Part shown: positions 27,379 through 37,325 of the stretch, one piece after another | Position numbering within the stretch: position 1 is the stretch's first letter | Layout: each line of letters begins with the position of its first letter | Source: Hasllibacter sp. MH4015 | GTDB lineage: Bacteria; Pseudomonadota; Alphaproteobacteria; Rhodobacterales; Rhodobacteraceae | DNA length: 64,000 nt | Assembly: GCF_020177575.1 (NCBI RefSeq) | Contig: NZ_JAHTBK010000001.1 | Coordinates: 1,671,875-1,735,874 of the forward strand | Reading direction: 5' to 3' | Position numbers and translations under genes: made by a program | The notes under the pieces: model-generated | The model's database searches: none | What the model saw: the letters and a program-made list of their open reading frames with translations, nothing else | Told to the model about the DNA's origin: nothing

Positions 27379-27948
27379 TCACGCCGCATCCTCCATCTCG
27401 CGCAGGATCGCGCCGTAGCCGCCGTCATCAAGAAACGCCTGCTCCGCCTCTGTCGTGGACCGGCCAAGCGCCTCGTTACGATAAGGGAACCGCCCGAAGC
27501 GGCGGATGATTTCCCGGTGAACGCGCGCGTGAAGGTCGTTGTTCCCCTCCTCCATCCGCGTCTCCATCAGGTCGACGGCGATATCCTGGTGGGCCATCTC
27601 CTCGGAATGCATGAAGGGCATATAGGCGAACTGCCGCATCGTGCCCTCGATCTCCCGGTCCCAGCCCTGGGCGAGCATCTTGCCCGCCACGTCGCGGCCC
27701 ATGGCATCGGTCGCAAAGGCGCGGGGGTCGTCGCGGAACATGTTTCGGGGAAATTGGTCGAGCAAGATGATAAGACCCAGCGCGCCATTCGCATCCACGG
27801 CCCAATCATCAAGGGTGCCGTCATGGGCCGCCTGCCACGCGGACATGAACCTGTCGCGGATGGCCTGATCGAAATCGTCATCCTTGGCGTACCATTTCTC
27901 CGGCCCCGCAGTTTCCCAAAACTCCAGAACCTCTGCCGCATCGGTCAT
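27379..27948 (-). CDS. DUF924 family protein
   Basis: A 189-residue cytosolic protein of the DUF924 family (helical, TPR-like fold; no defined activity). Family landmarks: VLEFWETAGPEKWY at the N-terminus, LGLIILLDQFPRNMFRDDPRAF with the DQFPRN core, and MPFMHSEEMAHQD. ATG 27948 overlaps the stop of the preceding MFS gene (ATGA), so the two are translationally coupled. The coupling suggests a shared but unknown role. Confidence 0.88.
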   Translation of the reverse strand: MTDAAEVLEFWETAGPEKWYAKDDDFDQAIRDRFMSAWQAAHDGTLDDWAVDANGALGLIILLDQFPRNMFRDDPRAFATDAMGRDVAGKMLAQGWDREIEGTMRQFAYMPFMHSEEMAHQDIAVDLMETRMEEGNNDLHARVHREIIRRFGRFPYRNEALGRSTTEAEQAFLDDGGYGAILREMEDAA

Positions 27949-29240
27949 TTCGTCGCCTCCCCCGTGTCGCTGCCGTCGCTGGCCATTTCCTCGGCCGCCT
28001 CGACATACAACTCCTGCGCGGTCTCCACCGCAACCGCCGATCCGGCGCCGGGCATCAGGTTGGCATAGGGCACGGCGTCGTAATCATCCTCTTCCACGTA
28101 AGCCGAGGCCCGCCGCGTCATCCGGTAAAGGCCGTAGATTGTGACCGCCAGCAGCACGAGGGCAAGGAACAACCAGAACCCGCTCGGCCCCATCCAACCC
28201 ATCATCAGGCCAAGGATCGGCGGGCCGCCGATGGCCCCGATCCCGTTGACGAAGACCATGCCCCCCGATGCGGCGGCCATGTCCTCCACCTCCAGGTAGT
28301 CGTTGATATAGGCGATCAGCAGCGCATAAAGCGGCTGCGCCAGACCGCCCGACAGGGCCGCGATGACCAGAAGGGCGACATAGCTTTGCGCCAGAACCAC
28401 CCCGGCCAGCGCCACGAGCGCGCCCAACCCGGCGGCCATCACGATCAACACGCGGCGATCCATCCGGTCGGACATCCACCCGATCGGGTATTGCAGGACG
28501 ATCGCCCCCACGAAGAACGACGAGATGAAGGCCGACAATTGCCCAAGGCTCAGCCCCACTTCCGTGGCATAGACCGGTGCCATGGCGAATTGCCCCGCAA
28601 AGACGCCGCCCAGAAGCAACATGCCCACCACGCCGAAGGGGGAGGCGACGAATAGCTGCCTGAGCGACATCGGGCGCGTCGCCTCGATCGACGGGGTCGG
28701 CACGGCAGATAGAAGGATCGGCGCAAAGCTGAGCGAGACAAGGATCGAAGGAATGATGAACAGGATCCAGCCCGACGGATCGCCCGCGGCCAGAATGCCC
28801 TGCCCCGCCACCAGCCCCATCATCTGCATCAGCATATAGGTCGACAGCGCCTGGCCCCGCGTCTCGTTCGTGGCCCCGTTGTTGAGCCACGATTCGGCGG
28901 TGACATAGACCCCCGAGAGGCTGAAGCCGAGCGCCACGCGCAGGATCATCCACGCAATCGGCTCCGTGACGATGGGAAAGGAGATCACGATGGCCGAGAT
29001 GAAGGAGCCGAGCGCCGCGAAGACCCGCACATGGCCCACCCGCGCGATGAACATCGGCGCCATGCGGCTGCCCCCCAGGAACCCGAGGAAATAGGCCGAC
29101 CCGATCAGCGACAATTCGAAGGTCGAAAAACCCTCGATCGCACCGCGCACCCCCATGAGAGAGCCTTGCAGGCCATTGCCGATCTGCAAGAGGAACATGC
29201 CCAGAAGAAGCGCCCACGCGCTGCGGATGACGGCAATCAT
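27945..29240 (-). CDS. MFS transporter (YcaD/UMF1-like layout)
   Basis: A 431-residue major facilitator with about twelve helices and an unusually long acidic cytoplasmic tail after the last helix (EEDDYDAVPYANLM and then a Glu/Asp-rich end). The start MIAVIRSAWALLLGMFLLQ at 29240 is preceded by GGAG at seven bases. Loop 2-3 is seen as YFLGFLGGSRMAP, and helix 5 contains LGFSLSGVYVTAESWLN, a pattern typical of the YcaD-type subfamily. Its stop overlaps the DUF924 start by 4 bases. Substrate unknown. Confidence 0.87.
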   Translation of the reverse strand: MIAVIRSAWALLLGMFLLQIGNGLQGSLMGVRGAIEGFSTFELSLIGSAYFLGFLGGSRMAPMFIARVGHVRVFAALGSFISAIVISFPIVTEPIAWMILRVALGFSLSGVYVTAESWLNNGATNETRGQALSTYMLMQMMGLVAGQGILAAGDPSGWILFIIPSILVSLSFAPILLSAVPTPSIEATRPMSLRQLFVASPFGVVGMLLLGGVFAGQFAMAPVYATEVGLSLGQLSAFISSFFVGAIVLQYPIGWMSDRMDRRVLIVMAAGLGALVALAGVVLAQSYVALLVIAALSGGLAQPLYALLIAYINDYLEVEDMAAASGGMVFVNGIGAIGGPPILGLMMGWMGPSGFWLFLALVLLAVTIYGLYRMTRRASAYVEEDDYDAVPYANLMPGAGSAVAVETAQELYVEAAEEMASDGSDTGEATK

Positions 29241-29320
29241 GGTGAACTCCTCGTGGTGTGGCCACTCGGGACCGATGCGTGCTCTGCCCCGGTCTGGGCC
29301 GAATCGCAGGGCCGCATCTG

Positions 29321-30376
29321 TCAGGTTTGCGACGGGATCAGCAAAGATGCGTCGCCATAGGAAAAGAACCGGTAATCCTGCGCAATGGCGTGGGCGTAGA
29401 CACGGTCCATCCTGTCCTTGCCCATCAATGCGGAGACGAGCATCAAAAGCGTCGATTTCGGCAGGTGGAAATTCGTCATCAGGGCGTCGGTGATCTTCCA
29501 CGCGTATCCGGGGTAGATGAAGATGTCCGTCGTTCCCTCGAAGGACTGCATCGTGCCATCGGTCCGGGCCGCGGATTCGATCAGGCGCAGCGCGGTTGTG
29601 CCCACCGGGATGATCCGCCCCCCGGCCTGCCGGGTCGCGTTCATTTCTGCCGCGGCCCGGGCGCGCACCTCGCCCCATTCGGCGTGCATCTTGTGGGTGG
29701 TGACATCGTCGACCGTCACGGGCAGGAACGTGCCCGCGCCGACATGGAGCGTCACGAAGCTCATGTCGATCCCGTGCGCGCGAAGCGCCTCCAACAGGGG
29801 CGGATCGAAATGCAGGCTGGCCGTGGGGGCCGCGACGGCGCCTAGACGGTCGGCCCAGATCGTCTGGTAATCGTCCCGGTCCCGTTCATCCGGCGCGCGC
29901 TTGCCCGCTATGTAGGGCGGCAGCGGCATGGCGCCCGCGGCATTCAAGGCCGTGTCGAAATCGTCCCCCGCCAGGTTGAAGGCCAAACGAAGACCTTCAT
30001 CCATCGCGTGAACATCCGCTGACAGGTCGTTGGAAAAAATGATTTTCTCGCCCACACGCAACTTGCGCATCGGCTTGGCCAGCGCCGTCCAGGTCTGGTC
30101 GGCCTGCGGCTCCATCAGGGTCACTTCGATCTTGGCGCGCACCTCCCCCTCGGGCGTCTGGCGCATGCGATATCCGGTCAGGCGCGCGGGGATCACGCGG
30201 GTGTCGTTGAGGATCAGACGGTCGCCCGCTCGCAACAGCCCCGGCAGGTCGGACACGACATGGTCGTGGATCGCGTCCCCGTCCGCCAGCAGCAGCTTGG
30301 CCGAGGATCGGGGCCGCGCAGGCCGCGTCGCGATCAACCGCTCCGGCAGGTCGAAATCGAAATCATCCAAGCGCAT
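29321..30376 (-). CDS. queA: S-adenosylmethionine:tRNA ribosyltransferase-isomerase
   Basis: A 351-residue QueA, which transfers and isomerises the ribosyl group of SAM onto 7-aminomethyl-7-deazaguanine in tRNA, the penultimate step of queuosine synthesis. Recognisable blocks: [19 protein letters not shown] at the N-terminus, [20 protein letters not shown], and the C-terminal [18 protein letters not shown]. Length and ends are normal. Its ATG shares one base with the stop of the upstream AsmA-like gene (TGATG). Confidence 0.96.
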   Translation of the reverse strand: MRLDDFDFDLPERLIATRPARPRSSAKLLLADGDAIHDHVVSDLPGLLRAGDRLILNDTRVIPARLTGYRMRQTPEGEVRAKIEVTLMEPQADQTWTALAKPMRKLRVGEKIIFSNDLSADVHAMDEGLRLAFNLAGDDFDTALNAAGAMPLPPYIAGKRAPDERDRDDYQTIWADRLGAVAAPTASLHFDPPLLEALRAHGIDMSFVTLHVGAGTFLPVTVDDVTTHKMHAEWGEVRARAAAEMNATRQAGGRIIPVGTTALRLIESAARTDGTMQSFEGTTDIFIYPGYAWKITDALMTNFHLPKSTLLMLVSALMGKDRMDRVYAHAIAQDYRFFSYGDASLLIPSQT

Positions 30377-33300
30377 CAGCCGTCCCCATCACCGAAATCC
30401 GGCGGCGGCGCGCGGAAGATCTCGCGGAAGATCCCCGGTGTCAGGATCGACAGGGGATTGACCGAAACACTCGTCTCGGACCCGTCGTAGATGGCGCGAT
30501 AGTTGAAGCCGAACAAGCCCTCCCGGCGCGGCGCGAACAGGGCCCCCAACACCCCGTTCACGAGGTAGAGGGGAGACACGACGCCCTGCACCTCGAACCG
30601 TTCGGAGGCGACGTCATAGACCCCGTCCATGGATATCCCCATCGACGGGCCGACCGCCGTGCCTTCCTCAAGGAACAGGCGCTGGGGGGTGATGCGGAAC
30701 CGCGCCTCCACCTCGCCCATATTGATGCCCTCGCCGCCAAGCTGTTCCAACAGGCCCACGACGGAAATCAGGTTCAGCAATTCCGCCATGACAGGGGCGT
30801 TGCGCATGCGCGGCCCGTCGATCGTGACGCGCCCGTCATATTGACCCGCCTCCGGACGCGCGGCGAGGATCAGGTCGAATTGCCCGCCATGCATGTTCTC
30901 GAAAATGTCGGCCGCACGCAGAACCGCGCCGCCATCGGCACTTTGCAGGCGGACAGAGGGGCCGTTTGCACTGGGCACCAATTGGCCGCTCACCGCAGCC
31001 GCGCCGTTCACACGGCCCCGGAAATTCCCGCTCATCGAAGCGCCGTCCAGATCGGCGCGCAGATCGGTCAGGGCGATGCCGCCGGTGATCTGCAACCGGT
31101 CCAGCGCGATGTTCAGCGGACCCACATCGCCCGACGACCCGCCGGTATTGGCGAGCGACGGCATGGTCCGGAAATCGAGGATGCCGCTGGAAATCTCGAT
31201 CCCCGGCGTCTGGTTGCGCCGCCCGATCAACCCACCCTGCACGTCCAGCCATTGGCCCACCCGGAAGCGCCCGGCGGACAGGCGGTTCAGCCATCCGTCC
31301 TCGGTAAAGCTGACAGCCCCCTCAAGGCTCAGCCCCGCCCCTTCCAGCACGAGGTTTGAGACGGCGGGCCGGTCGCCCAAGCGAATATCGGCGGAAAAAG
31401 CACCCGTGCGGCCCGCCGGCATCGACCACGCAAGCGCCGGGATGGCCAGCGCGATCCCGTCCAGATCGGAGGAGACGGAGACGCTCGCCGGGCCGTTGGC
31501 GCGCAGGTAGACGATGACATCGGCCTCCCCCCGGCCCGAGATCAGCCAGGCCGGTAGCTCCACCCCGAACCGCGCCAACGCGTCCCGCGACAGGGTGGCG
31601 CGCGCGCGCACCTGGCTTCCGGGCGGCGCATCGGGGGCCATGGCAACACGCCATTGGCCCGTGACCGACACGCCGTCCAGTTCCGCCGGGCCGCCGATGG
31701 TCAACGCCTCGTTATCCATCGCCACGACGATCCGGTCGGCGGTGAGCAGGCGATCCGGCACCAATTCCGACCCGCGGTAATTCGTGACAATCGCGTCCAC
31801 ACGTATATCGAGGTCGCCCATCCCCGCATCGGGGGGACGGTCCACGAGGTGCGTGGCCAGCTCTGCCGTCGCGCGCACGCGGCCCTGGCCGATTTCATCG
31901 GGCGCGAATCCGCTCGTCTCCAGCACGGCGAAGGGGGGGCCGGCCAGCACATGCATCAGATCGGGCAACGCGCCCTGCAATTCCAGGTCGAACACGGCCA
32001 GCGGACCGGGCACGGCGACATTCTCGATCACCATGCGCGAACCGGCCAGCCCGACCTGTCCCTGCCCCTCCACACCCACGCCACCGCCATCCAGGCCCAC
32101 GACCAGTTGCGTGTCGATCAGGTTCAGGTAGCCGGACGCGCCGCGGATGGGCGGGGCGGCGGGCAAGGCCCGAATGTCGGCCCCGTTGAAATCGAACGAC
32201 AATTCGTGGTGCGGGCGCGCGCCTGCCGCCTGTCGAAACGCGAAATCGACCCCGCTTGCACGCGCCGCGATCAGGCGCTCCTGCACCCACCAGCGCGTGT
32301 TGGGGATCGCGGCCACCGGCCAGTAGGACATAATCGTCGGCAGATCCGCCTCGTCCAGCTGCGCATCGACCGACAGGGCAAGACCGGCCGCATCGGCCTG
32401 CATCCGGCCCCGCGCCGTGGCGCGCATATCGCCCCGGAACAGCACCGCCTGTCCGACCTCCAGCATCACCGCATCGCCCAGATGCAGGCGCAAATCCACC
32501 TCCGCCCCGTCCAGCGCCACGGCGGCATCGAACATGCCCTCGGGATCGGCGGTGATGTCGCTGAGGCTGAATTGACCGGTGAACACGTCGCCTTCGGGAG
32601 ACACATCCGCATGGCCATGGCCCGCGAAGGTCAGCGCATCGGCCCGCAGCATCAGCCGCTCGAACATCGCGCGTCCGGTGTTGGGGTCGTAATCCAGCGC
32701 CGCCTCGATCCGCTGAAAGGCCAGGGGTGCCGCCTGCCCCGGCAGGCTCAGCACGCCCGCGCCCACGTCGATCCACCCCTCGACCGCGCCGATCGTTCCG
32801 TCATCGGCCATGGCCGCCCGCAGTGCCCCGTCAATCGGGGCCCGCATGAGGTCGAGCCACGCGAGCGCCGGAGTGCTGGCGGCCAGGTCGCGGGCGGCCA
32901 GCGTGTCGAATTCCATGCCCAACTCGGTCACGCCAAGCCGCCGGTCGCGGTCCAGCGTGATCCGCAACCGCGCGTTGCGACTGCCCTCCAACTCTCCTGC
33001 CATGTCGAGGTTGAGGCGCAGGCCCGCGCGCACCAGCCGCATCTCCGCCCCGTGCAGGCGCAAGACCTGTCCGCTCAATTCGTCGGACAGCTGCACCTCC
33101 AACGCTTCGCCCCGCACCTCTTCCAGACCGCTGAAGACCGCGCCGGAGAACATGGTGTCGAGCCGGGCCAGCGTCTCCACCAGACTCAGTTCCGCCGCCT
33201 CGGCCTGGGCATCGGCAGCGCCCGCGAAATCAAGGTCGATGCGCCCATCCTCGGACCGGGTCAGGTTCACGCCTGCCCCGGTGATCACGACGCGCCGCAC

Positions 33301-33672
33301 CTCCATCCGGCCGCGCAGTAGCGGGCCTGGTGCCACTCGTGCGCGCAACGCCGGCAGGGCCGCGCGCACCTCCCCCTCCGGTGTTCGCAATTCCACGTCC
33401 CGGAATTCCAGCGCCGGGGCCCGCCCGCCCTGGGGCAGTGCCAGCACCATGTCGCCTATGGCGAGATCGCCCGCGCGCATGGACGCGTTGATCCGCGCCT
33501 CGATCCGGTCCTGAATCGCCTCCGGCAGGCTCATCGGGGCCGCGTAAAGCCGCACCCACATTGCGCCCGCAGGCAGGAAAACAAGGACCGACAGCACCAA
33601 CAGTCCCGCGATGATCCACCGCCGGGCCCGCCCCGACCGTGCCTTGGCCGGCTCTGTGGGATCCTCTGTCAT
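30376..33672 (-). CDS. YhdP/AsmA-like envelope protein (DUF3971)
   Basis: A 1098-residue protein with a basic cytoplasmic leader, one membrane helix at about residues 18-40 and a very long periplasmic part rich in beta strands. The middle ([20 protein letters not shown]) is characteristic of DUF3971. The C-terminal AsmA_2-like region ends in [29 protein letters not shown] and [16 protein letters not shown]. Members of this superfamily (YhdP, TamB, AsmA) are thought to bridge the periplasm and move phospholipids to the outer membrane; that role is transferred by family only. It overlaps queA by one base downstream and is divergent from bcp. Confidence 0.87.
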   Translation of the reverse strand: MTEDPTEPAKARSGRARRWIIAGLLVLSVLVFLPAGAMWVRLYAAPMSLPEAIQDRIEARINASMRAGDLAIGDMVLALPQGGRAPALEFRDVELRTPEGEVRAALPALRARVAPGPLLRGRMEVRRVVITGAGVNLTRSEDGRIDLDFAGAADAQAEAAELSLVETLARLDTMFSGAVFSGLEEVRGEALEVQLSDELSGQVLRLHGAEMRLVRAGLRLNLDMAGELEGSRNARLRITLDRDRRLGVTELGMEFDTLAARDLAASTPALAWLDLMRAPIDGALRAAMADDGTIGAVEGWIDVGAGVLSLPGQAAPLAFQRIEAALDYDPNTGRAMFERLMLRADALTFAGHGHADVSPEGDVFTGQFSLSDITADPEGMFDAAVALDGAEVDLRLHLGDAVMLEVGQAVLFRGDMRATARGRMQADAAGLALSVDAQLDEADLPTIMSYWPVAAIPNTRWWVQERLIAARASGVDFAFRQAAGARPHHELSFDFNGADIRALPAAPPIRGASGYLNLIDTQLVVGLDGGGVGVEGQGQVGLAGSRMVIENVAVPGPLAVFDLELQGALPDLMHVLAGPPFAVLETSGFAPDEIGQGRVRATAELATHLVDRPPDAGMGDLDIRVDAIVTNYRGSELVPDRLLTADRIVVAMDNEALTIGGPAELDGVSVTGQWRVAMAPDAPPGSQVRARATLSRDALARFGVELPAWLISGRGEADVIVYLRANGPASVSVSSDLDGIALAIPALAWSMPAGRTGAFSADIRLGDRPAVSNLVLEGAGLSLEGAVSFTEDGWLNRLSAGRFRVGQWLDVQGGLIGRRNQTPGIEISSGILDFRTMPSLANTGGSSGDVGPLNIALDRLQITGGIALTDLRADLDGASMSGNFRGRVNGAAAVSGQLVPSANGPSVRLQSADGGAVLRAADIFENMHGGQFDLILAARPEAGQYDGRVTIDGPRMRNAPVMAELLNLISVVGLLEQLGGEGINMGEVEARFRITPQRLFLEEGTAVGPSMGISMDGVYDVASERFEVQGVVSPLYLVNGVLGALFAPRREGLFGFNYRAIYDGSETSVSVNPLSILTPGIFREIFRAPPPDFGDGDG

Positions 33673-33783
33673 ATCGCCCGGCTGCTCCGCCCCGATCTTG
33701 TGCCTTTATTCTCGCTGCAATTCGCCTAGCTTGCAAACCCGAAGCGCGGCCCGTGATCCGCCCTAGACCAGGAGTGATGAAGA

Positions 33784-34245
33784 ATGCTTGAACCCGGCCA
33801 GCCCGCCCCGGATTTCACCTTGCCCCGCGATGGCGGCGGCGATGTGACCCTGTCCGATCTCCGCCCGCAGAATGTCGTGCTGTATTTCTATCCCAAGGAC
33901 GACACGCCCGGCTGCACGAAGGAGGCGATCGCCTTCACCGGTCTCGCCGATGCCTTTGCGGAGGCCAACACCGTGATCCTCGGCATCTCCAAGGACACCG
34001 CTGCCAAGCACGAGAAGTTCATTGCGAAACATGACCTTGGCGTCACCCTCGTCTCCGACGCCGAGGCCGATATCTGCGAGCAATACGGGACGTGGGTGGA
34101 GAAGAACATGTACGGCAAAAAATACATGGGCATCGAACGCGCCACGTTCCTGATCGACGGGCAAGGCAACATCGCTCAGATCTGGCACAAGGTGAAAGTG
34201 CCGGGCCATGCCGAGGCGGTGCTGGAGGCCGCGCGCGCCCTCTGA
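33784..34245 (+). CDS. bcp: Bcp/PrxQ-type thioredoxin-dependent peroxiredoxin
   Basis: A 153-residue peroxiredoxin that reduces hydrogen peroxide and organic hydroperoxides. The peroxidatic Cys44 sits in YPKDDTPGCTKEA, with conserved Thr41/Pro42. The E. coli enzyme has its resolving cysteine five residues after the peroxidatic one; here that position is Ile49, so the enzyme is either 1-Cys or uses the only other Cys, at about residue 100 (ADICEQYG). Length and C-terminus are normal. It is divergent from the YhdP-like gene, with a DUF455 gene 38 bases downstream. Confidence 0.93.
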   Translation: MLEPGQPAPDFTLPRDGGGDVTLSDLRPQNVVLYFYPKDDTPGCTKEAIAFTGLADAFAEANTVILGISKDTAAKHEKFIAKHDLGVTLVSDAEADICEQYGTWVEKNMYGKKYMGIERATFLIDGQGNIAQIWHKVKVPGHAEAVLEAARAL

Positions 34246-34283
34246 TCCGCCCGCCCTTCCCCGCAAGCCCGAAAGCGACCGCG

Positions 34284-35099
34284 ATGATCCCCCTTTCCGA
34301 CATGGCCGATCAGGTCCTACGCACCGCCGATGCGCGCGCAAAGACCGCCCTGTCCCGGCGTTTCGCGGCGCAATGGCAGGCGGCGCGACAGGGTGGCGCG
34401 CGGCCCGAGATCGGCCTTGCCACGCCCCCCGAGCAGCCCGCGCGACCGGACGCGCCGGAGCTTCTGGACCCGCGCGACGTACCCCGCCGAAAGCCCGGAA
34501 CCGCGAAGGGGCGCACGGCGATCCTGCACGCCGTGGCGCATATCGAGCTGAATGCTGTCGATCTGCATTGGGACATCATCGCGCGGTTTTCCGGCACACC
34601 CCTGCCGATCGGCTTCTTCGACGATTGGGTGCGCGCGGCGGACGAGGAATCCAAGCATTTCAACCTGATGGCCGATTGCCTAGAGGCGGGCGGCAGCCAT
34701 TACGGCGCCCTGTCCGCCCATGCCGGCATGTGGCGTGCCGCCGATGACACGAAGGACGATCTGATGGGCCGCCTTGCCGTCGTGCCAATGGTGTTGGAGG
34801 CCCGCGGCCTCGACGTCACCCCGGGCATGATCGGGCTGTTCGAGCGGGCGAAGGATGACCCGACGGCCGCGATGGCGGTGGATGCGCTCAAGGTGATTTA
34901 TGCCGAGGAAGTGCATCACGTCGCCTATGGCTCGAAGTGGTTCCATTTCCTGTGCGGCCGCCACGACCTCGACCCGAAAGAAGCGTTCCACGACCTTGTC
35001 CGGCGCTACTTTCACGGGTCCCTCAAGCCACCCTTCAACGAGGAAAAGCGCGCCGAGGCGGGCATTCCGCCCGACTTTTACTGGCCGTTGGCCCAGTGA
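34284..35099 (+). CDS. DUF455 ferritin-like domain protein
   Basis: A 271-residue protein of the DUF455 family, which has a ferritin-like four-helix fold. Likely metal-binding carboxylate/histidine motifs: AVAHIELNAVDLHWD, AADEESKHFNLM, and IYAEEVHHVAYG, the usual E..ExxH pattern of di-iron proteins. This suggests a di-iron oxygenase or oxidase, but no reaction is established for the family. ATG 34284 is chosen because upstream sequence in this frame is shared with bcp. Co-transcription with bcp is likely and could point to oxidative stress; inference only. Confidence 0.85.
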   Translation: MIPLSDMADQVLRTADARAKTALSRRFAAQWQAARQGGARPEIGLATPPEQPARPDAPELLDPRDVPRRKPGTAKGRTAILHAVAHIELNAVDLHWDIIARFSGTPLPIGFFDDWVRAADEESKHFNLMADCLEAGGSHYGALSAHAGMWRAADDTKDDLMGRLAVVPMVLEARGLDVTPGMIGLFERAKDDPTAAMAVDALKVIYAEEVHHVAYGSKWFHFLCGRHDLDPKEAFHDLVRRYFHGSLKPPFNEEKRAEAGIPPDFYWPLAQ

Positions 35100-35301
35100 C
35101 CGCCCGATCTGGTACAAGAACCTCACCAAAATCGGCGGTTTTTCGCCGGATTCGTGCATTTTTTGGTGCGCTTTAAGCGGTTGTTGATTAGGGTGTTGAG
35201 ACAATGAGCGGTGTGTCTTATCCCCAAGCCACCCGCCGCTGCCGCCGGGGACAAGTCGGTGCGCGGGCATAATTACCAAGGGGAAGCGAGGCGTAAGGAC
35301 A

Positions 35302-36639
35302 GTGACATCTCGGCTTTTAAGTCGCGTGAATGCGGCGCTTGAACGGCACCTGCCGGAACAACGGCTCTTCCTGAAATCGGAGGATGGTACGCGATTCATT
35401 CGCCTGCGCCCCGTGACCCAGGCCGGGCTGATGTTCGGCTCCGCCGTTTTCGTGGGGTGGACGGTCATCGTCACCTCGATTTTCCTGATCGACACGATCT
35501 CGTCCGGCAATGTCCGGGATCAGAGCATCCGCGAACAGGCCATGTACCAGGAGCGGATGAACGCCCTGGCGCTGGAACGCGACGAACGCGCCGCCGCCGC
35601 TGCCGCCGCCCAGGAACGCTTCGCGCTTGCGATGGACCAGGTCTCCAACATGCAGACCCGCATCCTCGACAGTGAGGAACGGCGCCGCGAACTGGAAACC
35701 GCCGTCGACGTGATCCAGGCCACCTTGCGACGCACCATCGACGAACGGGACGAGGCGCGCCTCGCCGCTGCATCGCTCGAAAACGAACTCCGCGCCGATA
35801 CCGGCACCGTGCAGACCGCCGCCGCGCGCGAGCAGGAGCTTGAACAGACCCTCGCCTTCCTCACCGAAGCCCTCGCCCTGACCGCGGAATCGCGCGACGA
35901 CGGCTACACGATGATGGCGGAGGCCGAGCAGACCATCGTGGAGCTTCAATTCGAGGCCGCGCTGATGGAGGAACGCCAGAACCGCGTGTTCCGCCAGCTG
36001 GAAGAGGCCGTCGCCGTCTCCATGGAGCCGCTGGACGAGATGTTCAGCGCCGCGGGGCTCAGCACCGACGATCTGATCGAAAGTGTGCGCCGCGGCTATT
36101 CCGGTCAGGGCGGGCCGCTGATGCCCATCGTCTCCACCACCGGCGGCGACCCCGACCCCCTGTCGCTGCGCGCCAATGAACTTCTGTCGGCGCTTGACGA
36201 GATCAATCTGCATCGCCTGGCCGCCGAACAGCTTCCCTTCGCTGTGCCGGTGGCAGGCAACTTCCGCAACACCTCCGGCTTCGGCTATCGCCGCGACCCG
36301 ATCAACGGCGGTCAGCGGCTTCATGCCGGTGTGGACTTCGCCGGTGGCAGGGGCACGCCGATCGTGGCCGGTGGGGCGGGAACGGTCATTTTCGCCGGCC
36401 GTCAAAGCGGTTACGGTCTGATGGTGGAGATTCAACACAGCCACGGATACACAACCCGCTACGCGCACCTGACGCGCATCCGGGTCAGCGAAGGGGAAAG
36501 GGTCTCGCGCGGCGAACTCTTAGGTGATATGGGCTGCACGGGCCGGTGTACGGGGACGCATTTGCACTATGAAGTGCGCCGAAATGGGGACCCCGTTAAC
36601 CCGATGACCTTCATAAGGGCAGGACGCAATGTTTTCTAA
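35302..36639 (+). CDS. M23 family peptidoglycan endopeptidase with coiled-coil domain
   Basis: A 445-residue inner-membrane-anchored LytM-type endopeptidase. Order: cytoplasmic leader, one membrane helix at about 36-60, long alanine/glutamate-rich coiled coil (about 70-240), linker, and a C-terminal M23 domain. Zinc and catalytic residues are present: HAGVDFAG (His and Asp) and GTHLHYEVRRNG (HxH). It should therefore be active, unlike EnvC-type proteins. Start is GTG 35302, with GAGG about ten bases upstream. Its end overlaps the bactofilin start by 11 bases, an arrangement known from other bacteria where bactofilin positions an M23 enzyme for cell-shape control. Confidence 0.9.
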   Translation: MTSRLLSRVNAALERHLPEQRLFLKSEDGTRFIRLRPVTQAGLMFGSAVFVGWTVIVTSIFLIDTISSGNVRDQSIREQAMYQERMNALALERDERAAAAAAAQERFALAMDQVSNMQTRILDSEERRRELETAVDVIQATLRRTIDERDEARLAAASLENELRADTGTVQTAAAREQELEQTLAFLTEALALTAESRDDGYTMMAEAEQTIVELQFEAALMEERQNRVFRQLEEAVAVSMEPLDEMFSAAGLSTDDLIESVRRGYSGQGGPLMPIVSTTGGDPDPLSLRANELLSALDEINLHRLAAEQLPFAVPVAGNFRNTSGFGYRRDPINGGQRLHAGVDFAGGRGTPIVAGGAGTVIFAGRQSGYGLMVEIQHSHGYTTRYAHLTRIRVSEGERVSRGELLGDMGCTGRCTGTHLHYEVRRNGDPVNPMTFIRAGRNVF

Positions 36640-37261
36640 ATCCAAGATCAACGAACCCGGACCCAAGCAAGGCGGTGGCGCCGATGCAGGGTCCACCGGT
36701 GCCGGTTCGGCCTCTGCGTCGGGCTCAACCTCGGGAGACAGCATGAACAAGTCGAACACCTCCGCCGCATCCACGGGCAGCAAATCCAAGCCGCAGCCGT
36801 CGATGCTCAGCTCCGACCTGACCATCGTGGGCAACCTGCGCACGACGGGCGATATCCAGGTCGAAGGCACGGTTCAGGGCGACATCCGCGCGCACCTTCT
36901 GACCGTGGGCGAAAGTGCCAATATCGAAGGTGAGATCGTGGCGGACGACATCGTCGTCACGGGCCGTGTCGTGGGCCGGGTCCGCGGCCTCAAGGTCCGC
37001 CTGACCTCGACCGCCAAGGTCGAAGGCGACATCATCCACAAGACCATCGCGATCGAAAGCGGCGCCCATTTCGAAGGGTCCGTGCAGCGCGCCGAAGATC
37101 CGCTGTCGACGGGCGCGAACAACCCCGCGCCGCGCACATCGGTCAGCACCGGCGGATCGTCGGGGGCGGAGGCGCCGTCCTCCTCCATCGCGCCGTCCTC
37201 CTCGATCCCGCGTCCCGCCGCGGCAGGCCCCGTGCCACAGCCCTCGGCCAAGGATAGCTGA
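36629..37261 (+). CDS. Bactofilin (polymer-forming cytoskeletal protein)
   Basis: A 210-residue bactofilin. The disordered Gly/Ser-rich N-terminal tail (to about residue 55) precedes the beta-helical bactofilin core: SSDLTIVGNLRTTGDIQVEG, VQGDIRAHLLTVGESANIEG, ADDIVVTGRVVGRVRGLKV, ARAKVEG-like repeats, and IESGAHFEGSVQR. A Pro/Ser-rich C-terminal tail follows. Bactofilins polymerise without nucleotide on the inner face of the membrane and recruit wall enzymes. The 11-base overlap with the M23 gene argues for a joint function. A Rho-independent terminator follows 37 bases after the stop. Confidence 0.93.
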   Translation: MFSKSKINEPGPKQGGGADAGSTGAGSASASGSTSGDSMNKSNTSAASTGSKSKPQPSMLSSDLTIVGNLRTTGDIQVEGTVQGDIRAHLLTVGESANIEGEIVADDIVVTGRVVGRVRGLKVRLTSTAKVEGDIIHKTIAIESGAHFEGSVQRAEDPLSTGANNPAPRTSVSTGGSSGAEAPSSSIAPSSSIPRPAAAGPVPQPSAKDS

Positions 37262-37297
37262 GCCTGACCGGGCCGACACCAGATCTGACACAGGATC

Positions 37298-37325
37298 AGC
37301 CGGGCCAATCGCCCGGCTTTTCTTT
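37298..37325 (+). terminator. Rho-independent terminator of the M23-bactofilin operon
   Basis: AGCCGGGC (37298-37305) pairs with GCCCGGCT (37311-37318) around a 5-base loop, followed by a T-rich tract to 37325. The only listed start of the next gene (TTG 37324) lies inside this tract. Confidence 0.82.

Noticed and set aside
31654-33321. 555-codon plus-strand open frame
   Set aside because: It is antisense to the YhdP-like gene, His/Gln-rich, with no domain.
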